Part shown: piece by piece, positions 33,332 through 46,700 of the stretch | How the letters are laid out: every line of letters begins with the position of its first letter | Position numbering within the stretch: the stretch's first letter is position 1 | Assembly (NCBI GenBank): GCA_030620095.1 | Contig: JAUTXW010000945.1 | Span: forward strand, 248,001 to 312,000 | From: Kuschelorhynchus macadamiae | Lineage: Eukaryota; Arthropoda; Insecta; Coleoptera; Curculionidae | Direction: 5' to 3' | Length of the DNA: 64,000 bases | Made by a program: the position numbers and the translations under genes | The notes under the pieces: generated by a model | Told to the model about the DNA's origin: nothing | Database searches by the model: none | What the model saw: only the letters and a program-made list of their open reading frames with translations

Positions 33332-33940
33332 ATGAAACTATATTCTAATACCTATCTAAAACTTTCTAAACAAAAAAATAGAAGAATATTTCTTTTAAGA
33401 TGTAAGAACGATAATTTGTCACCAGTATTCTTAAATTTTAAGACAAATCACATTATTTTTGATTGTGTAAACCTGGAACAAAAATTTAAGGAATGCATTT
33501 TAAAAAAATTTAAAAATGAAATTCTAAACTTGCTAATTACTGACACCACAAAAAAAAATTTAAAATATTTACAAAGTGAAATCTCTCGAATAGCTAATTA
33601 TCTGAAAACACGTTTACCACCAAATGTTATTAATAATTTTATGCAAAAGGAAGAAAAACATACTGAATCTATTTTTCAAAAAATAAAACAAAAAAATATA
33701 AATAAAATTAATAAACTTAGTAATAAAGCCGATGCCAAAAAGAGTACTTACACAAGCTGGATTGAAAATCTTACAAATATCGATATTCCAGATTATGTAA
33801 ACGAGGTTCTTAGCCTAGGGCCAAATTTTGCACCTCCATTAAAAACATCAAATGAACTACCCATTTCTGAAATAATTACTAATGTTGAAGTAGCTATAAC
33901 AAACCTTAACACCGAAACTAAAGATGTTGTAATATCATAA
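33332..33940 (+). pseudogene. PLE polyprotein, N-terminal region
   Basis: Two hundred and two open codons of the region that precedes RT in Penelope-like elements. It has a basic N-terminus, the hydrophobic/charged segment RLPPNVINNFMQKE, a Lys-rich helix, and the conserved phrase WIENLTNIDIPDYVNEVLSL followed by GPNFAPP. The homologous stretch in the second PLE (53145-53552) reads WVENLTNIEIPEYANEVLSL. The frame ends in TAA at 33938 and resumes out of frame at about 34018. Not functional. Confidence 0.75.
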
Positions 33941-34017
33941 CAAACCATAAAAATAATTTCAATAATTTCAAGTCAAAATGCACTTCTAATAAACAACACA
34001 AAACATTCTTAAATAAA

Positions 34018-34350
34018 ATGGAAAAAACAAAAACATACCTAAAGAAAAACAAACAATTAAAAGTCTTAAAATCAGATAAGACAAACAAAACCGTAATAAT
34101 GCTAGAAGATGAATACGACAAAAAAATCAAAGTTTTACTGCAAGACAACAACACTTATAAACAACTTAAAAACGACCCTACAAACATCTACCAAAAAAAG
34201 AACAACGAATTAATATCACGCTGGGAAAACAAAATGTATATTTCTTCACAAACAGCAAAACAACTTAAAAAAATCATACTTTTAACTATGAAAACACTAA
34301 GATATTATGAACAGAAAATCATACAAAAAAGCGTGAGTGTTTGGAAATGA
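34018..34350 (+). pseudogene. PLE reverse transcriptase start fused to endonuclease end
   Basis: Contains LKSDKTNKTVIM, the motif that opens the RT domain of Penelope-like elements (usual form LKPDKGNKTVIM, here with two substitutions), then a YDKKIKVLLQDNNTYKQ helix. After about 34275 the frame passes directly into the end of the endonuclease region (MKTLRYYEQ...), matching the inverted copy at 32870-32945. All core RT motifs, including YxDD, are deleted. Confidence 0.7.
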
Positions 34351-34428
34351 TTGAAATTAAGAATAACTCGAACGCTATAAACTAAAAAAAATAATAATAT
34401 TTAAAAGGAATTCCAGTTTTGTGTAGCA

Positions 34429-35116
34429 GGTTCTTTAACAGGATTTCTCCCAGGTGCAAGTTTACTGTTTTCTTCAACATCCAAAAGTATGGACTACCAT
34501 GATAATATGAACTGTGAACTGTTTGAAAAGTGGTTAACAGAACAACTGATTCCAAATTTAGATGCTCCATCTTTAATCATTCTGCACAATGCATCTTATC
34601 ATTCAAGAATCTTAAATAAACAATCTACTTCATCCTGGAAGAAAAGTGATATTTATGACTGGCTAATAAAACCAAAACAAAATCCTTTACGCAATATGCT
34701 GAAACTAGAACTTCTTTTAATGGCAAAATATATTAAAAAACCAACAATATATGCCGTAGATGAAATATTACGGGAAAATGGACATGAGGTTTTGCGACTG
34801 CCGCGATACCATAGCCAGTTTAGCGCAAATCGGTAAAATCGCTTTGCCAGAAATAGAATTAATATGGGCTGGGGCAAAATCATATTACGTGAACAATGGT
34901 CTTACATCTGATGAAGTGCAAATTCTTTGCCAAGATTCATTAAATTGTATTACGCCGGAGTACTGGAAGAAATCTGTGGAACATACGGGGAAATTAATCT
35001 GGGATTGGTGGAATCGAGAACGAGTTTTAAATGTCGAAATAGCACCAATGATCATTGCGCCATTTGAGGACGACTCAGAAGATGAGGACTTTTTACGTGA
35101 TGATGATAATTTTTAG
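34429..35116 (+). pseudogene. Tc1/IS630-like transposase, partial copy with 25-nt insertion
   Basis: Encodes the middle and end of a DDE transposase: LIILHNASYHSR (second catalytic region, where His stands for the usual Asp), KKSDIYDWL, GHEVLRLPRYHSQF, then a break. After a 25-nt insertion (34825-34849) the frame resumes as EIELIWAGAK, holding the third catalytic residue (Glu), and ends with an acidic tail (DDSEDEDF). The first catalytic region and the DNA-binding part are missing. Compared with the right copy only a handful of residues differ. Confidence 0.75.
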
Positions 35117-35579
35117 TCTATAATATTAAAAAGTTTCCGAAGGATTATATTAGTCGTTGTATAAATCACAAATTGCATTATGAATATCCATTTTTGCATT
35201 GTAACTTAAGTCTTTTGCCTTTGGATTTTTTCGAGTACATTTCTTAATCTTATCTAAGTAATTATGTTTTTTTTTCATGCACAAGTTTCTGTACATTCCT
35301 TATACCGATTCTCAGAGGTTTTGCCACTGGCTCCTGGATATTAGCTAGTGAATTTTAATTTAAAATTTTTTTTATTAGATTTGACTCTATTTTTTTACTT
35401 ACTTTTTTAGTACATTTGTAATTTTGTAGGCAATAAATAAATAATTATAGAATACTTGTTCCAATTTTAAAGCGTGTTTAAAATAAGTAAATTTTTTTAT
35501 TAATTATAAGACAAAATTTGATATATAAAAATCGGTAAAATCGCATTGCCAAAAACTCGTGCCTAACGAAAAATACAGG

Positions 35580-35582
<3 letters not shown>
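35117..35582. other. 3' part of left Tc1-like element
   Basis: Non-coding 3' region mirrored at 35802-36268. It includes a sequence at 35152-35345 that resembles (inverted) parts of the transposase N-terminal region seen at 37310-37510, suggesting internal rearrangement of the element before duplication. Confidence 0.55.
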
Positions 35583-37760
<2,178 letters not shown>

Positions 37761-38569
37761 AAGAAAGACAAACTTAAAAAGTTTGTCGCTGATAAATCGT
37801 ATGACCCGCACGATAACACTGCTTTTGACTATATACCGCATCTATGAAACAATATAATATAAGTTTTTTAAAATAGGGTTAACAATCAAATATTTCTCGT
37901 TTAGCATAAAATAATTTTTAATGTTTATTAGAATAAATTCTAGACTATTAAATAAGAATTATCGGTTCGCACACGAAACTCTTCTGTTCTGCAGTACCCT
38001 GTGTCTTAAGCGTTTGAGATGATTTTAATAATTTTATTCTAATGTAGCTTTTAGAAGAAACTGATTCTTTTCATAAAATTCTTCACTAAATTTTTAGTGA
38101 TCGTCTTTTATTATCATAAAAAAAGGCTACAACTGGGAAAAAAATACAATTCCAATACAATATATAATAAGGTAAAAGGAAATATGAGAAACAGTATATC
38201 CACGGCGAAATTTGGCTTCAGCGGCTATTCTTACATTCAATCGTAAATAACTGTCATAAACTAAAATAAAATAATAATAATAATAATAAAACAATAATAA
38301 TTATCTAATAACTAATTCAAACTAACAACTAACTGAAACAAAGTAAAAGTGAAACGTTCTGAGGTGATGATAAACTAATTACAAGCGAATAAAATTAAGT
38401 CAATAAACAGATAAATAGATATTAAAGCAAATTAATTAGGATGAAAATAATTTTTATTCATAATTTTAAAAAATGAATAATTTACTTTTTACTTGGTCAC
38501 GTCAAATTTTTGTGTTTTTTTTAATACTCTGTAAGTATAATTGACCTTGTTACTGTCAAAACTATTTGT
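37761..38569. other. Intronic AT-rich stretch, no recognised gene
   Basis: Includes a short (TAA)n-like run near 38270-38300. No supported frame. Confidence 0.4.
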
Positions 38570-39060
38570 TATAAAAGAGGCGAATTCTTACTTAATTTTA
38601 AGATGAAAATGCAGTATAAATTTTTTTCGATTGTCCCTTAGTTTTCAAAATACAAGGTGTTTATAAATCGGTTTTTTATTTTTATTTTAAATTTTCTTAA
38701 TCCAATTTTGTTGAAAATCAGTGTAAAAACTAATTATTCAATTTATCTTAAATTATGCGCAAAATCAATTGTGGCGCTATGAATCCAATGTGGTGGAACA
38801 AAATTGTACCCAATAAAAATGTTTAAAGATGCAGTATGCAGGGTGTTTCCTAACCTCTTTGACAAAATGAAAGAGGCTAATCTTTACTTAATTTTAAGAT
38901 GAAAATGCAGTATAAATTTTTTTCGATTGTCCCTTAGTTTTCAAAATACAAGGTGTTTTTAAATCGGTTTTTTATTTTTATTTTAAATTTTCTTTATCCA
39001 ATTTTGTTGAAATTTGGTAACGTTATTTGTAGTGACAAGGAGCTTATTTAGTCATAAATA
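38570..39060. repeat. Tandem duplication, period ~296 bp
   Basis: The block TTACTTAATTTTAAGATGAAAATGCAGTATAAATTT...CTTAGTTTTCAAAATACAAGGTGT occurs at about 38590-38665 and 38886-38960 with very few differences, continuing through ATCCAATTTTGTTGAAA. A diverged third start (CTCCTTACCTAATTTTAAT) lies near 39250. It may be subterminal repeats of the mariner relic at 39600. Confidence 0.75.
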
Positions 39061-39602
39061 GATAAAAATTATTAAGTCCATACTTGATGAATATTATTGA
39101 GAAAAAAATATACGCCAATGACTTTTTGTGTAATTTTTGAGTTGTAATAAAAACCACTTTATTGCATGTCCCTGGACCACACAAAAGCCATAAAAAAACA
39201 AGAAACAAATTTTGTTATCGCTTGTAACAATGACAAAATGAATGGGGATACTCCTTACCTAATTTTAATATTTGTTTTCATTTTATTCATTAATGCCTAA
39301 CGATATTCTAATGATATTTGTTAAACATAAAAAGGGGTTAAAGCACTTTACTTTGGGTCAATTTTAAGCTTTTCAATTAGTTCATTGGCGGAGATCTGGG
39401 TAAAGAGTACCTTAATTTCGCAAAAATCGATAATACGGACCTGCCGCATATGATGTAAAAATTAATTTGAAGGAAATTACGTTTTCGACTAAAAAGTAAT
39501 TTAATTGCTAACATTACACGAATTTCCTGATTGGTACAGTAATAATAATCAATTTAATAAATGATTTAAAAACTTTGAATAATGAACTCACATGAACCAA
39601 AG

Positions 39603-40560
39603 TCAAGTAAACTGCTGAAAATGTCCTCCATAAACCAGTAAACACTCATGTACATGACATGCTAAATTGTCTCTTACGTGTTGGCAAATTTCGGGACAGG
39701 CGCCAATCATATTAAAACCATTAATAATACGCAGTCGAAGGTCTTCATCAGTTTCAATAGGAGTAGTATAAACAGGTTGTTTAAGGTGACCCCAGAAATA
39801 AAAAATCCAATGAGATCTGGCGAACGGGGTGGCCATGGGTGAGATCTTCCTCTACCTATCCAACTTTACGTACTGTAAAGTGAGGGGGAGCACCGTCAAG
39901 CACAGACCACATTAAAGCTCTCTTCTTAATGCTACTGCATCCATCAATTCAGGCAATTCATCTCTAAGGAAGTTGTAATAGACATCACCAGTAGATCGAT
40001 TTGGAAAAAAATGCGGTCCAAGAAAGATATCTCCAATAATCCCTGCCCAAATATTAAACGAAAATGTATACTGGTGATGTCCTTTGATGATAGAATAAGG
40101 ATTATCTTCCGCCCAAATTTATAATGTCATCTCTGGAAAAATTCGCTTCATCTATAAATAGTGCCGAAAAATGTGGGACCCTTGAAGAATTTTCTTGAAA
40201 CCAGTTACAAAAATTAACTCGAGCCGGAAAGTCTCTAAGCAACAAAGCTTGCACGCTTTGTATGTGATAAGGATAAAGTAAATAGTCCTTTAAGACACTC
40301 CGTACTGTTTTGTAACGCACATTCAACTCGTTCCCGACTTTCCTCGTTCTCGTGCCTGGAGGTTCTTCCACCATGTTTAAGACCTGTTCCTCAAGTTGTG
40401 GGGTTCTAACTGTAAGTGGTCGGCCGCCTATTTTGCTTTTTGTAAAGCTACCTGTTTCCTCTAACCTGCAGAAATGTTCTAGAAATTTTACGTTTTTGTT
40501 GTGATCTTGGTAATTATTTAGGTAATTGGACGGCTAGACAGTTCATTCTTGTATAATTGA
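39603..40560 (-). pseudogene. Decayed mariner-like transposase (DD41D relative)
   Basis: Minus-strand pieces in order: EEQVLNMVEEPPGTRTRKVGNELN (helix-turn-helix, about 40400-40310), VLKDYLLYPYHIQSVQAL and NFCNWFQENS, LFIDEANFSRDDIIN (first catalytic Asp, about 40150), a broken middle, VLDGAPPHFT (second Asp, about 39890), and FYFWGHLKQPVYTTP (after the third Asp, 39790). Longest open parts are 40102-40374 and 39603-39836. Several stops and frameshifts. It shares phrases with the relic at 24190-24860. Confidence 0.75.
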
Positions 40561-41131
40561 TGGTCGACGGCAAAATATTGTATATAATACACTCGGAAAG
40601 TGTCTTTCCTGGACTCGCGAACATTCAGGATTTGGCTACGGCTCGTCCAGATATCTGTCCATCCCCCTAAGCCTTCGGGCCAAAGGCGGACTCCCTCCCC
40701 ACCTTAGTCCGTCACTAAGTTAAATACTGAATTCTACTAAATGATTATTATTTCTCTTATTACTCTTACTACTTGACAAATTTACATCGACTGCGTTATT
40801 AAGTACTTACTACGAGGCAAGTCAAAACTGCGCTGCAACACTGTAAAAAAAATCCATCCTCATAATAACAAAGCGCATAATATTCGTATAGAACAAACGT
40901 TTTTTTCGTCATTTTTGCCACTACGATATCACAAGCAAGAAACAAAGATATGTAAAAAAATTGTAGAAAATGAGATCTTAACAATTTTATTTGAACAGCA
41001 TTAAATTAAAATTTCAATTTTATGTGAGAAAATCATCAACAAAGAATGCATATCTACATGGGCAATCATTTTCTCCAAAAATATTTATTCACACTACAAA
41101 ACAATAATTATTTTGAATTCTGATAACTTAC
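40561..41131. other. Intronic stretch, no recognised gene
   Basis: Includes a less AT-rich patch (40600-40720) without a supported frame. Confidence 0.4.
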
Positions 41132-41231
41132 TTTAGATCGGTTCTCTTTACTTTTGTCTCTTTTAGATTTTGTGTTGTGCCTTTCCTTATGAGACGATAC
41201 TAAAGATTTATCACCAATTCCGTAACATAGC
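41132..41231 (-). CDS. Candidate upstream exon of the same host gene (33 codons)
   Basis: A 100-base open segment lies between an acceptor (AAAATTTTAG) and a consensus donor GTAAGT. Reading after the first base gives LCYGIGDKSLVSSHKERH followed by a Lys/Ser-rich tail ending ENRSK. The 3' end is phase 0, compatible with the exon at 29026. The 5' end splits a codon after its second base, so at least one more exon must lie at higher coordinates. The 12-kb intron to 29026 carries the PLE and Tc1 elements. Joining is by phase and strand only. Confidence 0.5.
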
Positions 41232-41592
41232 CTAAAATTTTGAAAATTATTTATAGCAAAATAAAACGCAATACATTATTAAAAAGATATTTTATTATAT
41301 ATAGCAGACATCAACAATTTTATTTAATCCATAAACAAATCGTTTTCTGAATTTGAAATAGGGACATCAAACATTTGTTAATATCTTAGTCTCGCTGTGG
41401 GTACTCTTGTTGACTATTTTAGCAAAATTTGTTTTTAATTTACAACTCCAAATTTTCATATAATAGGACTTACATCTTATAGAACGGGCAATGAAAAATA
41501 TATGGTTGAAATAATGAAACAGTGAAATTATTCACGCGGGATCAGATTGCAAAGAAAAAGTCTTCAATATATAATGCTTAACGTGATACAAG

Positions 41593-41597
<5 letters not shown>
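41232..41597. other. No recognised feature
   Basis: AT-rich spacer upstream of the candidate host exon. Confidence 0.4.

Positions 41598-41650
<53 letters not shown>
41598..41650. repeat. (TA)n microsatellite
   Basis: About 53 bp of TA repeat. Confidence 0.95.
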
Positions 41651-41654
<4 letters not shown>

Positions 41655-41689
41655 ATATTTATAATTTTCTTGGGTATAGGTCCGAAAAA

Positions 41690-42143
41690 AAAATACTTGT
41701 AACTTAGATATTAGTGATGGCACATATATTGTCAATTTAAAAAAAAATTGACGTTTCGGCAGGAACACCCTTGCCTTTATCAAAAAGTTCATCCTAACAG
41801 CTAAAACAGAACACCTATATTTTATAATAAAAACTCTTATTTCTTTTGACTCACCATGAAACGTTATAAAAATTATTATTACAATATTTTATAAAAAACA
41901 CATTTCACTTATTTACGAACTACTCGACATATAACAAAGCAGACGACCACAACAACATATTATTTGCAACTCGCTCTTTGGCGATATCACGTACGCTTAT
42001 TTAAATTTTATTACTTTTAAACAAATAACCCATTGTTGGAATAGAAGTGACGGGTGGCGCTTACCTTAGTTATATCGTTAATTGAAATGTCGTAGTACAC
42101 TTTATTTAACAGATCAATATCTTTTTTTGTCGTTTATGGCATG
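41690..42143 (-). mobile_element. PLE tail, left fragment separated by the errantivirus
   Basis: In minus orientation this matches the 3' tail of the plus PLE at about 59260-59640 and the repeat at 52505-52780 (GCGAGTTGCAAA(C/T)AATATGTTG, GTCGAGTAGTTCGTAAA, TCTGTTTTAGCT). It continues the sequence that breaks off at 52204: the uninterrupted form at 59240-59275 shows the original junction ATAGGCATGCCATAAA. The errantivirus therefore inserted at CATG in this PLE. Confidence 0.8.
41747..41786 (-). ncRNA. Degenerate hammerhead-like motif in PLE tail
   Basis: On the minus strand: TTGATAA (core CTGATGA with C3 to U and G8 to A, a change that would keep the C3-G8 pair as U-A), extra A, stem II GGCA/TGCC, GAAA, CGUC. 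Stem I is nearly absent. Probably a decayed or diverged relative of the motif at 33098. Confidence 0.3.
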
Positions 42144-42349
42144 AGTTATGTCACGATCCATTCTCAAGAACTGCTGATCCAGCGGATTCGATGCCTATAT
42201 ATACTATTACGCCGAAGCAGCAGAGCCGAGCAGTCAGTCAGTTAGAAGAATCCATTTTTATAACTTATAATTTTGTACTTTTAATATAGACATTTTTTTG
42301 TAAAATAAAGTTTTTTAAAAAGGGAAACCGTCGGTCGTGTTAGTTAACT
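42144..42349 (+). repeat. 5' LTR of errantivirus copy 2
   Basis: 206 bp, AGTTATGTCACGATC ... GTGTTAGTTAACT. An AATAAAG-like polyadenylation signal lies at about 42304. Compared with the 3' LTR it has extra TATA and CAG units near 42200-42230. Confidence 0.93.
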
Positions 42350-42360
42350 GGCGCAGTCGG
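42349..42360 (+). promoter_or_regulatory. Primer binding site, tRNA-Ser type
   Basis: TGGCGCAGTCGG directly at the LTR end, sharing the T. The following bases (AACGG) no longer match, unlike copy 1. Confidence 0.8.
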
Positions 42361-42439
42361 AACGGACTTTCGGGAATCGATAGATATCGATTGTATTGAT
42401 ATTTTCGTTTTTATCGAATTAACCGAAAGAGAACTAATT

Positions 42440-43789
42440 GTTGTGACGTTGTCGGAGGTGCTTGAAGCAGAGTGGAATTTTCCGAACATCGAAAGTTTCC
42501 AATCTATCGCAGAACTGCGAATTACCTGTCTTCGCAAGGACCAAGACTTGGGGAAGGACTTCAATCGCCTAACCAAAGCTTGCCTTATAGAAATGACCAG
42601 AGATGACCTTTTAGTTTTATTGTAAGTGTAGTTGATTTGATGTCTATTGAAAATATTGTTTCTGAATTACAAAATTTAAAAATTTCGACGCCTTCAGCTG
42701 ACTCTGTTTCTAATACAAATTTAGAAGCATTAAACTTGGAAATAAACTCAAACATATTAGTGAAAGTTTAGGTTTTACAAATTATGATATTAATAATCAA
42801 TCGGTTAATAATTCGTTTATAAGCAATATGTCGCAATTTAAGCCAGCATACCTAAATTGTGTTCCGGTTTTTGATGGACACCCGAATGATTTAAATAGGT
42901 ATATTTGAACTTGCCAATCATTTATCGATGCCTTTTATGATAAACATAATACACAGAATTTTCAAAATATTTATTTATTGAACTCGATAATAGGTAAACT
43001 TACTGGCCATGCTAAATTAGTTGTAAATATTCAAAACGTTGGTACGTGGGATAGTCTGAAGACACGCTACGCGTTAACTTTGCTGATCATAGGGATGAAG
43101 CTTGTCTAAATAGAGATTTGGTTATAATGAAGCAATTACCGAATGAAAAGCATAATGATTTTTATGATAGAGTATTACACATTTTAAATCTGTTATGCTT
43201 ATATAGACTCTCATGAAATAACTATTTCAGCAAAACATTTAAAACGTGAACTATATCACGACCTAGCTCTTAATACATTTTTATCAGGGTTAAAAGAGCC
43301 GCTTAAATGCAAGTATTACAATTTGTTAGTCAAGAATATAATATACACAATTTTCAAAATCAAACGAAACCTAGTTCAGCAATTACAAAAATTAATAATT
43401 TTAAGTCTACACAACATAATTTTAATTATTTTCAACCTAATTTCGCAGTAAATTCAAATCGTTTTTATAATTCACCAACACCACACAATGCTTTTAAACC
43501 GAGCTTCCCAACACAATCTATACCTGTTAGACCGAATCCAAATAGGCCACAACCAAAATATTTTACGAATTCTCAAGTTTTCGGCAAACCTGGCAACAGA
43601 CCAAACGTTTTCAAACCGAACTAACAAAAATCGTTACAAACAGGCCTATGTCAGGCACAGAAACATCAGTCTTTAAACATATGCCTAATACATCTAATTA
43701 CAACCCACTAAAACTAGTTTTTGAAGAGGTTTATAATGCCGAAACTTAAAATTTATATCAAACAGAACAATTCAAATATCGCACGTTGC
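42440..43789 (+). pseudogene. gag: Decayed gag of errantivirus copy 2
   Basis: Starts with a 60-codon open stretch (42443-42625), then a capsid-like part in changing frames with a PVFDGHPNDLNRY phrase (about 42865-42905) typical of gypsy-group Gag, followed by a helical region, and ends with an Asn/Pro/Phe-rich tail (43307-43624). Stops and frameshifts occur throughout. The region is cut at 43790 by the nested transposon, and its continuation lies after 47481. Confidence 0.75.
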
Positions 43790-46700
43790 AAGAATAGTGT
43801 TACAACTCAAAAAAAAAAAAATTTCCAGATAATTGTCTTTAAAGTTTTTGCCTCTCATAGTTAGGTTTTCATAATATTTTTTACTACTAATGCAAAGTGC
43901 CAAAATTTTAAATTGTAGAGAAATATATATTTTATATTTGCGCAAAAAAAATACAATATTTTGTTTCTTGCTATTTTTTGTACTTTGTTTTGAGTTGTAA
44001 CAGTATTCCTGAATTACTATTATGATCAAAGCTAAAATAGTGCCATACTCTGAAACTATAGTTTTACCAAAAATTCTGTTAAAGCACAATATTAATCAAA
44101 AGAAAGCATTTATTACATAGAATGTTTACATGTATATAAAGACCAAAAATTTTCTTTAGGATGAAAGAAGTTTTTATACATTTTTGAACATTAACAGATT
44201 TTACTTAGGTAACTAAAAAGACACAACAGTACAATTAGGTAATAAGTATTATATTTACTGTTTATATAAACATTTCCATTTTTATTGTTCAAAAACAAAT
44301 ACAAATATTTAGGAGAAACGAGAAAAAAAATGACTTTAAAAATATTAAAGTACATCTTAAAAATAAGTAGGAACCATAATTACTAAACTAAAATCACCAA
44401 ACACCGGTACAAAATGGATCATTAAGAAAAATAAACTTAACCTCGTTTATTTAATTTAAAAACAAATTAAACTATAATAACAAGGGAGTATTAATATTTA
44501 AAAATGTAAGTTTCTTAAGCTAATATTTTTTTTGTCAAGAAACACAAAATTTAGTAGTAAGGATTATTTTTAATGTAATGATGAACATTTTATATTTTAC
44601 TTGCTCATTTTTTTTTAACGAATTGTAAAAATCATAGTAAACTCGAGGGATGTAATTTCCATTGGCCAGACTCATCAAGTCTTTTTTCTTGTTCACGGAT
44701 ATACCTGTCGGTTGAAAGTACCTATGCTCGCTTTTCATTCCAAGACCTAAGATTATATTTAGTACCTTCTAAAGTATGTTCGACTTCATTCTTTTTATCG
44801 GCAGATTTCCTTGTGGGCCGTTTCTTTTTCTGTTCTTCCATGTTATTCTTTTCTCTTGATAGATGTCTACCTTTTTGAATTCATCTGAATAAGACGTTTT
44901 ATAAAAAAATTGGGTAGGATTTTCTTGAGAGTTACTTTAAAAATTTTAATGTCATTAAACTGAAAGTTTTCATAGTCGACGTTAATATTAAAATTATTAC
45001 CTAGTTTGCTAGCTAAATATTAAAAGTCTAAAAAATCTTCATGAGTGTATTCTTAAACCCTAACCTCATAAGTTGAATATACTGCGACGGAGTGTAAATG
45101 TGTCCGGATTTCAAAGTTCCGCTAATTTCTTTTTCGATGGTAGAATGTACCACATCGCCTTCATTTTGAGTGTGTCCTTTTATTAAGAACTTATGCGTGT
45201 CGACTTGACATTTTGAAATTTACAAATAGCGTACATATACATCATAAAAACGTATTTATTTTTTGCTGCCCAGAATAATTATCTGAATAAAATATAAAAT
45301 GTAATTCAATCTATGTAGAAGCGGCTTTTTCCTGTATATATCTAAGTACGCAAGAAGCAATTTCGTTAGAGCCTCGATTTGCCTCTCCTTCATGCCACAC
45401 ATTGCAAATTGCCTCTTTGGATTTAAGTTCGTATATTGTGAAGTTATAAGTTGATAGTTTTGTTTTATAATAAAATATTGACACTTCTCCTCTTGGTGTT
45501 ATAAGAGCAGCTGAAGTTCGAAGCAAACAACGATAATATTTTCATCTATATTATTTTTATCGTCTTCTTTTTCGTTTCTACTTAATATGGTTTCTTCCAA
45601 GTGACTAGTAAACTTTTCCGTTAGTTCTTCATCAACAGTTGCATCTTTCTTAGAGTTATCAAAGGAAACACATAGATCACACTGATCTTTTTTAGGAACA
45701 AAGAAAGATAAATTAAATTCCCCGTTGAAGATCTTAGTAAACATTGTCAGGTTACCGTAATTTTTTTCTTCAGTTCTCCATTTTTCTACATAGTCGAGGT
45801 ATATCCCTGCTATAGTTTTTCCTCCTTCAAGAAATTCTCTGGTTCGATTCTTGGAATTGAATTTATGTGATCCTTTATGTCGTTTTCAATTTGCTAATTT
45901 ACCGTTTTGTGACTACCATGCTTTCCTCGAAGATCTTGTTTTATGAATCCGTCCTGATTTTTTTCTAAACTAGTTTTAATAGTATGGCGATTAATATTTA
46001 ATATCAAGAGTAGCCATGAAAAATTGTTTGCAGACTCGTATATTTTCACCTCCCTTTTTAAAATAAAAAGCATTATTGTACTTTCTTGATTTTCCATCTT
46101 CTGGATATCGGTATTAGGGCTTTATCTTTTCCATATTTCGTATTATAAACTCCCTTTGCCTTTGATAAACTACCTATTTTCCAGTAATCTCCAAATATCT
46201 TTTCTCGCAAAATCTGCTCAATTTTAACAATACAGTTATATTTGCAAGTAGTACAAGGAGGCTTTATATTTCTAGCACAAATCGTTTTCTTAGTAAATTT
46301 CGATTTATACTCTTTTCCTGAGTTTCTTAAAATTTTTGACTTGTTGGAAATCCATTCGCTATCACAAACTTTTCTTTTTCTTCCCCTTTTTTTATTAGAT
46401 ACATTTTCTTCATCACCATCGTCGCTTCTTTCGCATTTGTTTATATTAACTTCGAAATCTGGGTCCTTAACCATCAATCGTCGCTCTGCCAAAGCTCAAG
46501 AAGATCTTCTTCAGAGTGGTTGTCATTTAAAGGGCTGCCTTTTAATGGGGACACAGATTTTGGTGAAAACGTATCTCGAAGAACTTTAAGATTTTCATTA
46601 TTAATCATGTGCAAAAAGTTCCATACTCGTTAGGCAAAGAAGTCCACACCTCACCGTTGTCAATTGTTAGCCTTTGTGCGTTGCAAACTTCCTTCTTTAA

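Larger units (their letters stand above)
33041..34430 (+). mobile_element. Penelope-like element, plus copy with internal deletion
   Basis: Order: short piece of GIY-YIG coding end (33037-33068), terminal-repeat sequence with a hammerhead-like core (33069-33300), N-terminal part of the PLE polyprotein (33332-33940, 34018-34270), then a jump straight to the C-terminal end of the endonuclease region (34280-34350) and tail (to 34430). An upstream partial repeat followed by the ORF is typical PLE organisation. The missing middle contains most of RT. Confidence 0.75.

Noticed and set aside
46242..46589. 115-codon Leu/Ser/Phe-rich plus-strand frame
   Set aside because: Antisense of the Lys/Asp-rich minus-strand transposase-like gene.
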